DNA of 41,778 nt from Phycisphaerales bacterium (GCA_020639095.1 JACKHH010000028.1:1-41778), one strand, 5' to 3'; positions 25,458-34,520 are shown, counted from the stretch's first letter. The notes: a model not told the origin generated them from the letters alone. Numbers and translations: made by a program.

Positions 25458-26332
25458 CCCTGACATTCCTCGGGGTGGGTGGGGCGTTTGCCAAACGCAA
25501 CTTTCAGTCGAACGCACTACTTGAAGCCTGGTCGCAAGGGCCGGACAAGCAGGAAAGCCCCGACGACACGCTGCTCATCGATTTCGGTACGACCGGGCCG
25601 ATCTCGCTGCACCAGTTGCGCACGCATCCGGAGTTCGCCTACCTCGATGCGAACGGGATCGTGAACTACCCGGCCATTCGCCGTGTGCTGGTGACGCATC
25701 CGCACGCGGACCACATCGGCGGACTTGAGGAACTGGCGCTGGCCAACATGTTTCTCTTCGGCGAGCGCGATGCCGGGCGCGCGTTCAAGCCACAACTCAT
25801 CAGCACGTCGAGCATCATGGTCAATCTTTGGGACCATTCGCTCAAGGGCGGGCTGAGCGGGATGCCGGGGCGCTACGCGCTGCTTCAGGATTACTTCTTC
25901 ATCCTGTCGCTGCGCGAATCGGACCCGGAGCGCAACAGCTTCCAGATGCTCAAACGCTATGAGTTTGCGCTTTTCCCAACGAACCACATCGCCATTCAGC
26001 ACAAGTACGACTGGCCGAGCTATGGCGTAAACATCACCGACACGAAGACGGGCGAGAGCGCGTTCTATTCCGGCGACACGCGTTTCGACTATCCGGTGTA
26101 TTCGCAAATGATGGGCTCGGCGCGGATCAACTTCCACGAAGCCCAACTTATCGAGCAGCCCGATCCGGTACACACGCTGCTTTCGCAACTGCGCACGCTG
26201 CCAGCCGACGTGAAGAAAAAGACGTGGCTGTATCACTACGGCGACGATTGGGACAGCGGGGCGTACAAAGCCGTGGATGAAGAGTTTGCCGGCTTTGCCC
26301 GGCAGCATGAGCGCTACGTGCTGTTCGATTGA
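25451..26332 (+). CDS. Metallo-beta-lactamase-fold hydrolase, RNase Z-like
   Basis: The 293-residue protein has FLGVGGAFAKRNFQSN at the N-terminus, the metal-binding motif THPHADHIGG, the later ligand region YSGDTRFD, and FHEAQL, then LYHYGDDWD near the end. This is the layout of the RNase Z/phosphodiesterase branch, which cleaves phosphodiester bonds in RNA or cyclic nucleotides. The RNase Z exosite arm is not evident, so the substrate is unknown. ATG 25451 is preceded by GGAGGG. The 3' end overlaps the convergent zinc-ribbon membrane gene by 19 bases. Confidence 0.85.
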   Translation: MLTLTFLGVGGAFAKRNFQSNALLEAWSQGPDKQESPDDTLLIDFGTTGPISLHQLRTHPEFAYLDANGIVNYPAIRRVLVTHPHADHIGGLEELALANMFLFGERDAGRAFKPQLISTSSIMVNLWDHSLKGGLSGMPGRYALLQDYFFILSLRESDPERNSFQMLKRYEFALFPTNHIAIQHKYDWPSYGVNITDTKTGESAFYSGDTRFDYPVYSQMMGSARINFHEAQLIEQPDPVHTLLSQLRTLPADVKKKTWLYHYGDDWDSGAYKAVDEEFAGFARQHERYVLFD

Positions 26333-27639
26333 GCCGCTTCCAGTTCGGGTTCAGCGGTGGGTCGATTCGGAAATTGCCAATTCCCGTAGCGCACGTAACG
26401 CACCCTGCGCCACACTGCGAAAATGTAGATCAGTGCGAGTACTCCGTTCATGATGAGCCAGCCGGGCACAACGTAATAGACCGGGATCGGAATGCGCCCC
26501 ATCCCGCTCAGCGGAACGAGGCAACCGGCAATCAGGCAGATTGCCGCCCAGCCCGCGAAGTAACCGCTTGTGCATGAAGTGACGATCAGCACCGCACGCA
26601 GCAGGTTGCGGCCGGTCTGCGCACTCGCGATCAACCCAACAATGCTTGTGCCGATACTCCAAGCGCCAAAGACGGCGGTTACGAGCGCACACGCGACGTA
26701 AACAATGACGTACAAAGCTTCGATAGGTGGCGGGCCGCCACCGACAACGATCGCCGCCATCGCCAGGCAAAGCAGACTGCCCGCCACCGTCATCAGAAAC
26801 CACGTTGCGAAAAGCTTCACGAGTGGCGTGATCGGTGCGGCAAGACACGTACGCGAAAAGAGCGCTTCCGGTAGCGTCCATGCAGCCACCGATGGCGTGT
26901 CAATGACGAACTGCTCCGCGAGCGTTCGTTTCTCGGGAGCACTTGCGGTCGGATGAAAGATATAGCGATGGTGGGGATCGATTGATCGCGAAAGATCATC
27001 GCCGCACTCCGGGCAGCGCAGCGAATCCGGAAGGTGGTGCAGCAGGTACCCGCAACTTTCACAGCGCGGATCGTGCGTCAACTCGTCAACGGGTCGATCA
27101 ACACTGGCTGCGAGCATGATGATGGTCACTGCACGCAACGCGCCGATGGTGACGACCGGCGCCAAGAGCATGACGACGACGGGGCCCAAGCCTTTGATAT
27201 TGAAGATCATCACGAACGAGCCGGCACACGCGGCAGCGAAGGGCATCCACGCCGGCGCGAAAAGATGCACAGTGCGCACGCAGTGTTGCCAGGTGTCGCG
27301 TAGCGGTTCGTCGCGCCAACCGTAAGGGAGCGCGATCACCACGCCCACCCAGGTCACCACGACCGCAGCGAAGGCGCAGCCCAACGCCATCAGGATAATC
27401 TGCCCGCCACTCGGCGCCTGATGCGGGACGATCGTTGTGCCGCCACCGGTCACGATGGTCGTGACGGTGGGTGAGATGGTTGCGACGGCGACGATTGCAC
27501 CGACCAAGACCGCACAGCCAATGACCAACCCGAGCAGATAGCTGGCGACAACTGTGGTGCGACTCGCGGAGAGCGTGCGCTGCGCGACGCGTCGCGGGGT
27601 GAATGGTCCGAGCAGGGCGATGAGCAGTATGTGGCGCAC
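26314..27639 (-). CDS. Multi-pass membrane protein with internal zinc ribbon
   Basis: The 441 residues hold about nine hydrophobic helices in two blocks. Between them is a cytoplasmic-type zinc ribbon, CESCGYLLHH...LRCPECG, roughly residues 193-213. Proteins with a CxxCGY(D/N)L...CPECG ribbon joined to membrane segments are frequent in planctomycetes, but their function is unknown. Start GTG 27639 has no strong ribosome-binding site, so a downstream start is possible. The last codons overlap the convergent MBL-fold gene. Confidence 0.75.
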   Translation of the reverse strand: MRHILLIALLGPFTPRRVAQRTLSASRTTVVASYLLGLVIGCAVLVGAIVAVATISPTVTTIVTGGGTTIVPHQAPSGGQIILMALGCAFAAVVVTWVGVVIALPYGWRDEPLRDTWQHCVRTVHLFAPAWMPFAAACAGSFVMIFNIKGLGPVVVMLLAPVVTIGALRAVTIIMLAASVDRPVDELTHDPRCESCGYLLHHLPDSLRCPECGDDLSRSIDPHHRYIFHPTASAPEKRTLAEQFVIDTPSVAAWTLPEALFSRTCLAAPITPLVKLFATWFLMTVAGSLLCLAMAAIVVGGGPPPIEALYVIVYVACALVTAVFGAWSIGTSIVGLIASAQTGRNLLRAVLIVTSCTSGYFAGWAAICLIAGCLVPLSGMGRIPIPVYYVVPGWLIMNGVLALIYIFAVWRRVRYVRYGNWQFPNRPTAEPELEAAQSNST

Positions 27640-27744
27640 GTGCGCAAGCGTAGACCGGCGTCACCACTCGGGCAACGCCGGTCTTGTATGAAAGTTCGTG
27701 GATTGTCGCCCCGCGTCGGATCGTGAGCGGAGGTAGGCTGAAGC

Positions 27745-28578
27745 CTACGGGCACTCCACGTTCTGAAGGTCCTCGTCCCAGCAGTGCCAGTCGCTATCTC
27801 CGAAGCGCTGCGCGTCGCGGACCCGGCCATCCTTGGTGGTCAGGTTCCACTCGATGCCGGTGGTGTTCGCGTTGGTGTCGGTGTAAATCGTGTAGTACGC
27901 GTCGAACGGTTCGTCCTCGGTGATCGCCGAGTAGATGAAGCCGTTGCTGTCGCTCATGCCGTCGGTGATGTTGGTGTACTTGATGTCACCGGTCATCGTG
28001 TTGGGATCGCGCGTCCACTCGATGAAGATGAACGGCGCGGGATCGTCCGCATTGACGCCCGGTGGATAGTTCAGCGTCCACGTGCCCTCGGTGACGGCGA
28101 GGTTCGACTGGCCGCTGAACCAGTGGTAGTCCGTGTACTCGCCTTCCTTGGAGATGTACATGTTCCACTCGACACCGCTCAGCTTGACGTCGGCTTGCAG
28201 GGCGGCGCTGTGCAGCACGCCGCTGACGCGGTACTCGTAGGCCCACTGCCAATCGCCGTTTTCGAGTTCCGTGGGCTCATGGTTGAACGATTCGAGGAAG
28301 GCAGCCACGGGCACGACCAGGGTGACGGTGACGATTGCGCTCCAGATGCCGATGGTGATGACCGAGCCCGCCCAGTTCGTGCCGGGAACGCTCTGAACCA
28401 CGCGGGCGTTGCTGACCGTGATGCCCTCGTTACCGAAGTCGCTGAAATCCATGACCATCGTCGATTCCGGCGGGATGTCCGGGGCTTTCTCCTGTTCGGT
28501 CGTATTGCAGCCGGCAAGCACGGTCGCGGACAGAACCAGACCGGTGCAAAGGATTCGCATCCAGCGGGTAGCGGGCAT
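27745..28578 (-). CDS. Hypothetical lipoprotein
   Basis: ATG 28578 is preceded by AGGAG at eight bases. A signal peptide with lipobox LAGC (residues 21-24) predicts an outer- or inner-membrane lipoprotein. The 277-residue mature chain includes one further hydrophobic segment (VITIGIWSAIVTVTLVVPVAAFL) and a beta-rich part with repeated Trp/Tyr motifs (GDWQWAYEY, GVEWNMYISKEGEY, GIEWNLTTKDG). The E-W-N motif recurs, suggesting a repeated beta unit. No family was recognised. A small hairpin, GTAGGCT-GA-AGCCTAC (27733-27748), overlaps the stop codon. Confidence 0.7.
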   Translation of the reverse strand: MPATRWMRILCTGLVLSATVLAGCNTTEQEKAPDIPPESTMVMDFSDFGNEGITVSNARVVQSVPGTNWAGSVITIGIWSAIVTVTLVVPVAAFLESFNHEPTELENGDWQWAYEYRVSGVLHSAALQADVKLSGVEWNMYISKEGEYTDYHWFSGQSNLAVTEGTWTLNYPPGVNADDPAPFIFIEWTRDPNTMTGDIKYTNITDGMSDSNGFIYSAITEDEPFDAYYTIYTDTNANTTGIEWNLTTKDGRVRDAQRFGDSDWHCWDEDLQNVECP

Positions 28579-29132
28579 CGGTGAATCTCCTCTCGGGTTT
28601 GGGATCAGCAGGTGTGCAGCCTGGGAACGAACGGCGGCACGCGTTCGAATCTTTGGGGACTATCGGCATACCGCGTGGCAAAACATTCGCGCCCGCCGCG
28701 CCAGCGGGCAGAACAGGCCGACCGATATCCCCGACCGGCCGATATGGTATGGCTCGCCAGGTGTCGGTCCAGGATTGTAAACGTAGCACGCCCACGGCCT
28801 CGCTGCGTGAGACCGTGCCACCCCCCGGTTTGGCAGCCCGTTGTGCAGTGACGCTGAATGCATGTCAGGGGAGGTACGCTAGCAGCCCAGCCAGTACCGC
28901 GGCGAACAGCAGGCACAGCATTCGGTCAATCCGATTGGCCAAGGTGTACGAGCGCATCGCGTTCCCTCCCAAGGTCGCCTCCTCGTTCGCGGCTGCCGAC
29001 GTCGGCAGCAGGCGAGTGTTTCGGGCGACAGTTCCTCAGGAGGGTTAACGCGTCGGCCTCCGTACCTTTCAGGAATCCCGACGCGGTGTGCAAATCGACT
29101 GTACCCGTGGGGTCGACACCCACCCGGCTGTG
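28579..29132. other. 554-base gap with one tiny ORF
   Basis: This gap lies between the lipoprotein gene and the secretin-like gene. Apart from the 30-residue membrane ORF at 28865-28957, no supported gene is seen. Frames on the plus strand lack a ribosome-binding site and read as low-complexity shadows. Confidence 0.5.
28865..28957 (-). CDS. 30-residue single-helix membrane protein (small ORF)
   Basis: ATG 28957 sits six bases after GGGAGGG (complement of 28964-28970), one of the best ribosome-binding sites in the window. The product begins MRSYTLANRIDRM and ends in one hydrophobic helix, CLLFAAVLAGLLAYLP, followed by a stop. Charge and helix fit an N-in or C-in single-pass miniprotein. It lies downstream of the sigma/anti-sigma/secretin-like operon on the same strand and could be its last gene. 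It has no recognisable family; translation is inferred only from the site and the amino-acid pattern. Confidence 0.5.
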   Translation of the reverse strand: MRSYTLANRIDRMLCLLFAAVLAGLLAYLP

Positions 29133-29909
29133 TCATTCCACGGGGCGGAAGGTGGTTCGGATGATCGCGAAGACGATTGCACCATCGGTTTCCTGTTCGG
29201 GCAGGCGGATAATCACGTCCTCACCAGCCGTCGCGTGCAGGGTGGCTGCGAGTTCCTGCGTGCTGATGATCGGTCGACCGACGTTGAAGGGGACGCCGGC
29301 GATGGGCTCACGTTCCTTGACGGTGCCGACGCGTACGCGAAAGTCCACGAGGTAGCCGGATGAATCGAGTTCTGCGGGTTTGGAAATCTCGCGCGCGTTC
29401 ACGTAAATCTCAATGCCCTCGACGCGTTCGTCGGTTTCGACGAGTTCGAGTGCGCCGTCGTCGCGCGGTCTTAGATATGGAACCGACCGCCCGATGACGA
29501 CGGATGCTTCCTGACCGATGAACGCGTGAATGCGTGGGGTCGTGAGCACTTTGAGGGCGGCCTGCGTGTCCTGATCATTGCGCGCAGCCGCAGCCAATGC
29601 ATCGCCAAAGATGGCGGACCGATCGGCGATGCGCACTTCGGAAGCGGGGGCGTCGGTATCGCCCGAGGTGTTCTGCTCTACCACGGCCTGTGCGGGTAGC
29701 GCCCGCCAGCGGAGCAGGATCGCCTCACCATCGTCGGTGTTCTGCTCGACCTGGACGACGTTGAATTCGACTATAGCAATGATGCCGTCGTTGGCAGTTG
29801 CGTCGTCTGCGGTTTCTTCTGCGGCAATGCACGGCGTGGCTGCGAACAGCAGGAGCGCGGCGAAGAGGATTTCGCTAGTCCACATTGCGTTCTTGTTTCT
29901 CATGTTCAT
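29133..29909 (-). CDS. Exported secretin-like domain protein
   Basis: ATG 29909 is preceded by GGAGGAAA and overlaps the anti-sigma stop by four bases (ATGA). A signal peptide is visible (ILFAALLLFAATPCIAAE). The middle (LKVLTTPRIHAFIGQEASVVIGRSVPYL) resembles the conserved core of type II/III secretins, and the end (VIIRLPEQ, VFAIIRTTFRPVE) is beta-rich. At 258 residues it is too short for a full pore-forming secretin and lacks N1/N2 modules, so it may be a periplasmic partner or a degenerate secretin. It is probably regulated by the sigma/anti-sigma pair encoded upstream. Confidence 0.7.
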   Translation of the reverse strand: MNMRNKNAMWTSEILFAALLLFAATPCIAAEETADDATANDGIIAIVEFNVVQVEQNTDDGEAILLRWRALPAQAVVEQNTSGDTDAPASEVRIADRSAIFGDALAAAARNDQDTQAALKVLTTPRIHAFIGQEASVVIGRSVPYLRPRDDGALELVETDERVEGIEIYVNAREISKPAELDSSGYLVDFRVRVGTVKEREPIAGVPFNVGRPIISTQELAATLHATAGEDVIIRLPEQETDGAIVFAIIRTTFRPVE

Positions 29910-30283
29910 GGCGTTTCCTCCGGCATGGGTGGTGTTGGCGATGCGTCGAGTATTCTCCACGTACTGATGTCGATGCGATCCGGGCGCTGTTGCGGCTCGC
30001 TCAGAAAGGATTCGTCAAGCCGAACGACGATTGCAGAAGCTCGCGGGTTTACACGAGCCATGCGTGTACGGTTGGCATTGGTTGGGTCGCCCGCGAGCAA
30101 GGTCCATCCCAACAAAGCGATCGCGCAACAAGCCGCGACGGCGGGGTAGATCATCCAGCGCGCTCGCGACTTCTTCCGTGTGCGCGCCGCATTAATCGAA
30201 GCGAGAATGCGAGCGTCCGCGTCGGTGCCCAGTTGCTTGACGGGCAGTTCCTTCAGGCGCTTCACGATTGGTGACTCAGACAC
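29906..30283 (-). CDS. Putative membrane anti-sigma factor
   Basis: The 125-residue protein overlaps the ECF sigma gene by eight bases and the following gene by four. GTG 30283 follows GGAGGTGGAAC. It has a cytoplasmic N-terminus of about 40 residues (MSESPIVKRLKELPVKQLG), one membrane helix (YPAVAACCAIALLGWTLLAG) and a periplasmic tail. This is the usual layout of an anti-sigma factor encoded after its ECF sigma. No HxxxCxxC zinc motif is present, so it is not a classical ZAS-type. The call rests mainly on topology and gene order. Confidence 0.7.
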   Translation of the reverse strand: MSESPIVKRLKELPVKQLGTDADARILASINAARTRKKSRARWMIYPAVAACCAIALLGWTLLAGDPTNANRTRMARVNPRASAIVVRLDESFLSEPQQRPDRIDISTWRILDASPTPPMPEETP

Positions 30284-30854
30284 GTTCCACCTCCGTGATC
30301 AACAATCGGCGCAACTCTTCGAGGGCACGGGCGTAGCGGCTCGTAATGGTCCCGAGCGGTTGATTGAGGACTTCGCTAATCTCGCGAAAGGTCAGATCGG
30401 CGTACAGTTTCAGAATGACGACCTCACGCTGGGCGTCCGGCAGACCCGCGATAGCATCGCGCGTTGCCGCATGAGACTCGCGTGTTGCAGGGTCGCAATC
30501 GTCTGCCCCTTTGGCGACAAACGCTAGACCGCCGTCTGTCAGGGGAGATGCCGTTGGTCGGCAGCCGGCCCTGCGTTTGCGGTCGATCGCTGCGTTCCGC
30601 AGACAGCGCATGACGAATGCTCGGGCATTTTCGGTTTTTCGGTTATCGGCAACGATGCGCAACAGCACGTCCTGCAAGAGGTCCTCGGCATCCGCGGCGT
30701 TTCCAAGCAGCGCGAGCGCGTAGGTATGCAGCGCGCGGCGCTCAGCCAAGTAGAACTCCGCCCAGCGGCGGTTTGCGCTTTGCCGTGACGATGCCAGGGC
30801 GTTTGCTCCCAATCCGACGGCGCGTCGGCGATGCCAAATCAAGCTGCTCATCAT
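30276..30854 (-). CDS. ECF-family RNA polymerase sigma factor
   Basis: Sigma region 2 is visible as ALLGNAADAEDLLQDVLLRIVAD with ARAFVMRCLRNAAIDRKRR, and region 4 as LPDAQREVVILKLYADLTFREISEVLNQPLGTITSRYARALEELRRLL. The 192-residue size is typical. ATG 30854 was chosen (ATG 30851 also in frame); the ribosome-binding site is weak and a longer TTG frame adds Arg-rich residues unlike the family. It starts an overlapping three-gene operon with the anti-sigma factor and the secretin-like protein. Target promoters are unknown; autoregulation is common in this family. Confidence 0.88.
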   Translation of the reverse strand: MMSSLIWHRRRAVGLGANALASSRQSANRRWAEFYLAERRALHTYALALLGNAADAEDLLQDVLLRIVADNRKTENARAFVMRCLRNAAIDRKRRAGCRPTASPLTDGGLAFVAKGADDCDPATRESHAATRDAIAGLPDAQREVVILKLYADLTFREISEVLNQPLGTITSRYARALEELRRLLITEVERV

Positions 30855-30920
30855 ATACGACGCAGGCACGACGCGGATTTGTGCAGAAAATCTTGGGATT
30901 CGTCGGGAACCGGGAGATGG

Positions 30921-30960
30921 CAAGAAAAACGGCTCGGAGGCGAAAGGTGCCTCCGAGCCG
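30921..30960 (-). terminator. Rho-independent terminator of gdhA
   Basis: On the minus strand CGGCTCGGAGGC and GCCTCCGAGCCG form a perfect 12-base stem (30949-30960 with 30930-30941) around a 7-base loop, followed by TTTTTCTTG. A second hairpin, CCACTGC...GCAGTGG (30985-31004), lies between it and the gdhA stop. Confidence 0.9.
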
Positions 30961-31019
30961 CGGGGTGTTGGTTGAGATGTTCGACCACTGCCAAAGAGCA
31001 GTGGTACAATCGCGGTGTC

Positions 31020-32381
31020 CTACACGACGCCTTGCTGCATCATCGAGTCCGCCACCTTGAGGAAGCCGGCGATGTTGGCGCCGTTGACGTAGTTGCCCGG
31101 CGTGCCGTACTTCTCTGCCGTTGTGACGCAGTTCTGGTGGATCGTCTTCATGATGTGGTGCAGCTTCGCGTCCACCTCTTCACGCGTCCACGACAAACGC
31201 ATCGAGTTCTGGCTCATTTCGAGACCCGACACCGCGACGCCACCGGCGTTTGCGGCTTTGCCCGGTCCGTACAGGATTCTCGATTCGAGGAACACGTTCA
31301 CGCCGTCGGGGGTGGTCGGCATGTTCGCGCCTTCACTCACGCAGTAGCAGCCGTTCTTCACCAAGTGGTTGGCGTCCTCGACGCTGATTTCGTTCTGCGT
31401 CGCGCAGGGCAACGCCACGTCGCACTTCACCTGCCACAGCGGATTCACGGCAGCACCCATCTGCGTTTCGGTGTACTTGGCATTGGGGTATTTGCCTACG
31501 TATTCCTTGATGCGGCCGCGCTTGTTGTTCTTCAGGTCCATGACGAAGGCGACCTTGTCCATGGTCATGCCGTCTTCGTCGATGACGAACCCGTTTGAAT
31601 CGGAGAAGCTCAACACCTTGCCGCCGAGTTGGAGCACCTTCTCGGCTGCGAATTGCGCGACGTTGCCCGAACCGGAAATCACGACGCGTTTGCCCTTGAA
31701 CGACTCCTTGCGTGTCTTGAGCATTTCCTCAGCGAAGTACACAGCGCCATAGCCGGTCGCTTCGGGGCGGATGAGGCTTCCGCCCCAATCGAGCGCCTTG
31801 CCGGTGAGCACGCCTTCAAAGCGGTTGGCGAGTTTCTTGTACTGGCCGAAGAGGAAACCGATTTCGCGACCGCCGACGCCAATGTCGCCCGCGGGCACGT
31901 CGGTGTCCGCGCCGATGTGGCGGAACAACTCGCTCATGAAGCTCTGGCAGAAACGCATGACCTCGTTGTCGGTTTTGCCCTTGGGGTCGAAGTCCGAACC
32001 ACCCTTGCCACCGCCCATCGGCAGCGTGGTCAGCGAGTTCTTGAAGATCTGCTCAAAGCCGAGGAACTTGATAATGCCCAGGTTGACCGATGGGTGGAAA
32101 CGCAATCCGCCTTTGTATGGGCCGATCGCGCTGTTGAACTCGACGCGGAACCCGCGATTCACCTGCACGTCGCCGCGATCGTCCACCCAGGGCACGCGGA
32201 ACATGAGCACGCGTTCGGGTTCGACGATGCGTTCGAGGATTTTGGCTTTGCGGTACTCGGGGTGTTTGTCGAGGACGGGCATGAGCGATTCCACCACTTC
32301 GTGTACGGCCTGATGGAATTCCTTCTGCTCCGGGTTCTTCGCGATAACACCGGCCATGAAGGTATCAAGTGCACCGGACAT
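31020..32381 (-). CDS. gdhA: NADP-type glutamate dehydrogenase
   Basis: This enzyme reductively aminates 2-oxoglutarate with ammonia. The 453-residue protein has the family core: K90 GGLRFHPSVNLGIIKFLGFEQ, the catalytic Lys126 in MGGGKGGSD, and the nucleotide fold ISGSGNVAQFAAEK. Its length and sequence pattern fit the NADP-dependent hexameric type (E. coli GdhA). ATG 32381 is preceded by AGGAGG. The gene is monocistronic: a terminator follows and the next gene upstream ends 296 bases away. A TATAAA -10-like element (complement of 32461-32466) precedes it. Confidence 0.97.
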   Translation of the reverse strand: MSGALDTFMAGVIAKNPEQKEFHQAVHEVVESLMPVLDKHPEYRKAKILERIVEPERVLMFRVPWVDDRGDVQVNRGFRVEFNSAIGPYKGGLRFHPSVNLGIIKFLGFEQIFKNSLTTLPMGGGKGGSDFDPKGKTDNEVMRFCQSFMSELFRHIGADTDVPAGDIGVGGREIGFLFGQYKKLANRFEGVLTGKALDWGGSLIRPEATGYGAVYFAEEMLKTRKESFKGKRVVISGSGNVAQFAAEKVLQLGGKVLSFSDSNGFVIDEDGMTMDKVAFVMDLKNNKRGRIKEYVGKYPNAKYTETQMGAAVNPLWQVKCDVALPCATQNEISVEDANHLVKNGCYCVSEGANMPTTPDGVNVFLESRILYGPGKAANAGGVAVSGLEMSQNSMRLSWTREEVDAKLHHIMKTIHQNCVTTAEKYGTPGNYVNGANIAGFLKVADSMMQQGVV

Positions 32382-32593
32382 ATACGGGCCTCCTTTTGAC
32401 GCCGCGATCGTCGCGCGGCTTAGTGGGACATGAGCGGGGGCGCTGTCATCCCCCGGATATTTTATACGTCGGCGAACGTCTCGCCGGCGGGTATCGCGTG
32501 TTCAAATCGCAGGCTTTCCCCCGGTGCATCCTGAGCCTGCTTTGCGCCGTCGAACCATGGATTATAGATCGATCGCGAACATCCGCTATTGAA

Positions 32594-32607
32594 CAAAACG
32601 TTTTGTA
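32594..32607. promoter_or_regulatory. 14-base perfect palindrome upstream of gdhA
   Basis: ACAAAAC-GTTTTGT is a perfect palindrome in the gap between gdhA and the HldE-like gene, about 213 bases before the gdhA start. A separate hairpin (TGTTGC...GCAACA, 32613-32630) lies next to it. It could be an operator of gdhA or part of the 3' region of the HldE-like gene; no protein can be assigned. Confidence 0.35.
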
Positions 32608-32676
32608 ACGCTGTTGCTTTTTGGCAACAAGCGACATCGCCGCGCCGCGACACCGCCGTCCACCGCGCACCCGCGT

Positions 32677-34272
32677 TTAAATCGAATAGGCGGGGTTTGG
32701 CACGCGAACTTCGTCCAATTCCGTGCGCCCGTGCAACCAGCAGGCGAGCATGTCAGCCGCTACCGGAATGTTTCCAACCTTCCCGATTTCGATCGCCGAT
32801 GCCGCGTTCCCGAGATACGCAGCCTGTACGATCGACGCGTTCGCAGCCAGCGCGAGCGTGGCGGTCGCGAGCATGGCGTCGCCACACCCGAGTCGGTCGT
32901 GGCAACGGTCCGCGAACGACGGGAAGTGTTCGCTTTGCAGGCGATCCGTCCATTGCGGTGTGGCAGGGTCCTGGCCGGGGCGCTGGAAAATCACGAGTCC
33001 GTGTTTGTCGAGTGTGCAGATCAAGTGACGCGCTTGTGTCTCATTCATCAAGCGATACGCGACGGAACTCAGGCCTTCCTCGAAGTCGTGCAGCGTGCTG
33101 CGCAACTCGCGTTCGGTCGGGCAGAGCAGATCGACCTGGCGATAGTGCAGCAGGTTTCCGCGCGATCCGCTGACATCGGCGGAAATGATCGGCACGTTCT
33201 TGCGCATGCAGGGGAGGATGCGTTCGAGCAGCGATGCCGTCACCGTGCCGTATCCGAAGTCGCAGATGATCAGCGCGTCGAGTTCGCGCGCGTGCGCTTC
33301 GAGGATGGTCGCAGCCTGTCGTTCGGCACGCGAGTCGAGCGGGGTGCTCTCGCCCTGTTCGACCTTGAGAATCTTGCTTTCGTCAACGAGGTAACGCGTC
33401 TTGGTCACCGTGCGCGGACGCGTGTTCAGCGCGTGCAATTCGACGCCTTCGTCCGCGAGCGTGTCAGCAGCTGACGTTGACGCGGCATCGTTGCCGACCG
33501 TCGTCAGCAAGAACGCGTTCGCGCCGAGCGCGGCGGCGTGACGCGCGACTATGCCCGCGCCGCCGAGGTATTCGCGACTCTCCAACTCGGTGAGCGAGAG
33601 CATCGGCGACTCGCTGGCCACGTCCTGCGCGTCGCAGAAGATGTAGCGGTCGAGCACCAAGTCGCCGACCACGCCCACGCGCAGGCCGCGAAATTGCTTG
33701 CAGATGCCGTCGAGCGTTTTGCGATTGACGGCATGTCGGCGGCAAATGAGGTCGAGTCGCGCCCGTTCCACGTCGCGTTGCTTGGGCATGCTCGCAGCCA
33801 GCGCCGTCGAACTGTACACCACGTCACCGCTCGAATAGATCACGCGTCCGCCGTACGACTCGACCACGCTGCGTTCGCTGAGGAAACGCGGATCCCGCGA
33901 GGTCTCGTACTCGCGGCCCTTGACGTAGACCTCGGGTTGCAGCGCAGCCAGCACGGACTCCGCCGTCGGGCTGGGATCGATGTAGACGTAGTCGACGAAC
34001 TCGAGCGCGGCGAGGCTTTCGGCGCGCAGCTCCTGGGGGATGTATGGACTTTGCACGGCTTTGTCGATTTGCGAGTCGCCGGTGAGCGTCACCACGAGGA
34101 TGTCGCCCTGGCGCGATGCGAATTCGAGATAGCGAATGTGTCCGGGGTGAACGATATCGAAGCAGCCGTGGCAGTGCACGATGCGCCGGCCCGCGTGTCG
34201 TTCGCGGCGAGCGATGTCGAGCAGGGCGTCCAGCTCGATGATCTTGCGCTGATGTCGCAGTCGTTCACTCAT
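32677..34272 (-). CDS. HldE-like bifunctional protein with reversed domain order
   Basis: Residues 1-150 form a cytidylyltransferase-type domain with the HxGH motif at 42-45 (CFDIVHPGHIRYLE). From about residue 190 a PfkB/ribokinase-type kinase follows, with VVGDLVLDRYIF, EYLGGAGIVARHAAALGA and the active-site anion-hole motif RLGCGDAMLATA near the end. HldE of LPS heptose biosynthesis has kinase first and nucleotidyltransferase second; here the order is reversed. I infer a sugar-1-phosphate kinase/ADP- or CDP-sugar synthase for surface glycan precursor synthesis, but the substrate cannot be read from the sequence. It diverges from the LptF-type genes, with 248 bases between starts. Confidence 0.8.
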   Translation of the reverse strand: MSERLRHQRKIIELDALLDIARRERHAGRRIVHCHGCFDIVHPGHIRYLEFASRQGDILVVTLTGDSQIDKAVQSPYIPQELRAESLAALEFVDYVYIDPSPTAESVLAALQPEVYVKGREYETSRDPRFLSERSVVESYGGRVIYSSGDVVYSSTALAASMPKQRDVERARLDLICRRHAVNRKTLDGICKQFRGLRVGVVGDLVLDRYIFCDAQDVASESPMLSLTELESREYLGGAGIVARHAAALGANAFLLTTVGNDAASTSAADTLADEGVELHALNTRPRTVTKTRYLVDESKILKVEQGESTPLDSRAERQAATILEAHARELDALIICDFGYGTVTASLLERILPCMRKNVPIISADVSGSRGNLLHYRQVDLLCPTERELRSTLHDFEEGLSSVAYRLMNETQARHLICTLDKHGLVIFQRPGQDPATPQWTDRLQSEHFPSFADRCHDRLGCGDAMLATATLALAANASIVQAAYLGNAASAIEIGKVGNIPVAADMLACWLHGRTELDEVRVPNPAYSI

Positions 34273-34520
34273 GTTGGTTTGCGAGCCGGAGTTGGTCCGG
34301 TTGATGATTTATCGGTCGACCTGTGTGAATCGGTCGAGCAAAACGCGTTTCCAGGGCCGGCAGTGGGGAATCCGCCAACAACAGCGTTCGGGATACTGTC
34401 CATCAGGTTGCGTTCACCGGGTTGGGGCCTACGATGTGCCGTTCTGCCGGGGGGCGGGTCGACGGCGCGGTCGGTCTGCCCGGACGGTCTTTCGTGGCGG
34501 GCAACCGGTAACCACGCGAC

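Noticed and set aside
28581..29048. 155-codon plus-strand frame in the 28579-29132 gap
   Set aside because: No ribosome-binding site and no recognisable domain; it overlaps the better-supported small ORF on the other strand.
32490..32530. GTTCAAATC, resembling a tRNA T-loop
   Set aside because: The flanking bases do not form the 5-base T stem, and no acceptor, D or anticodon arm can be drawn around it.
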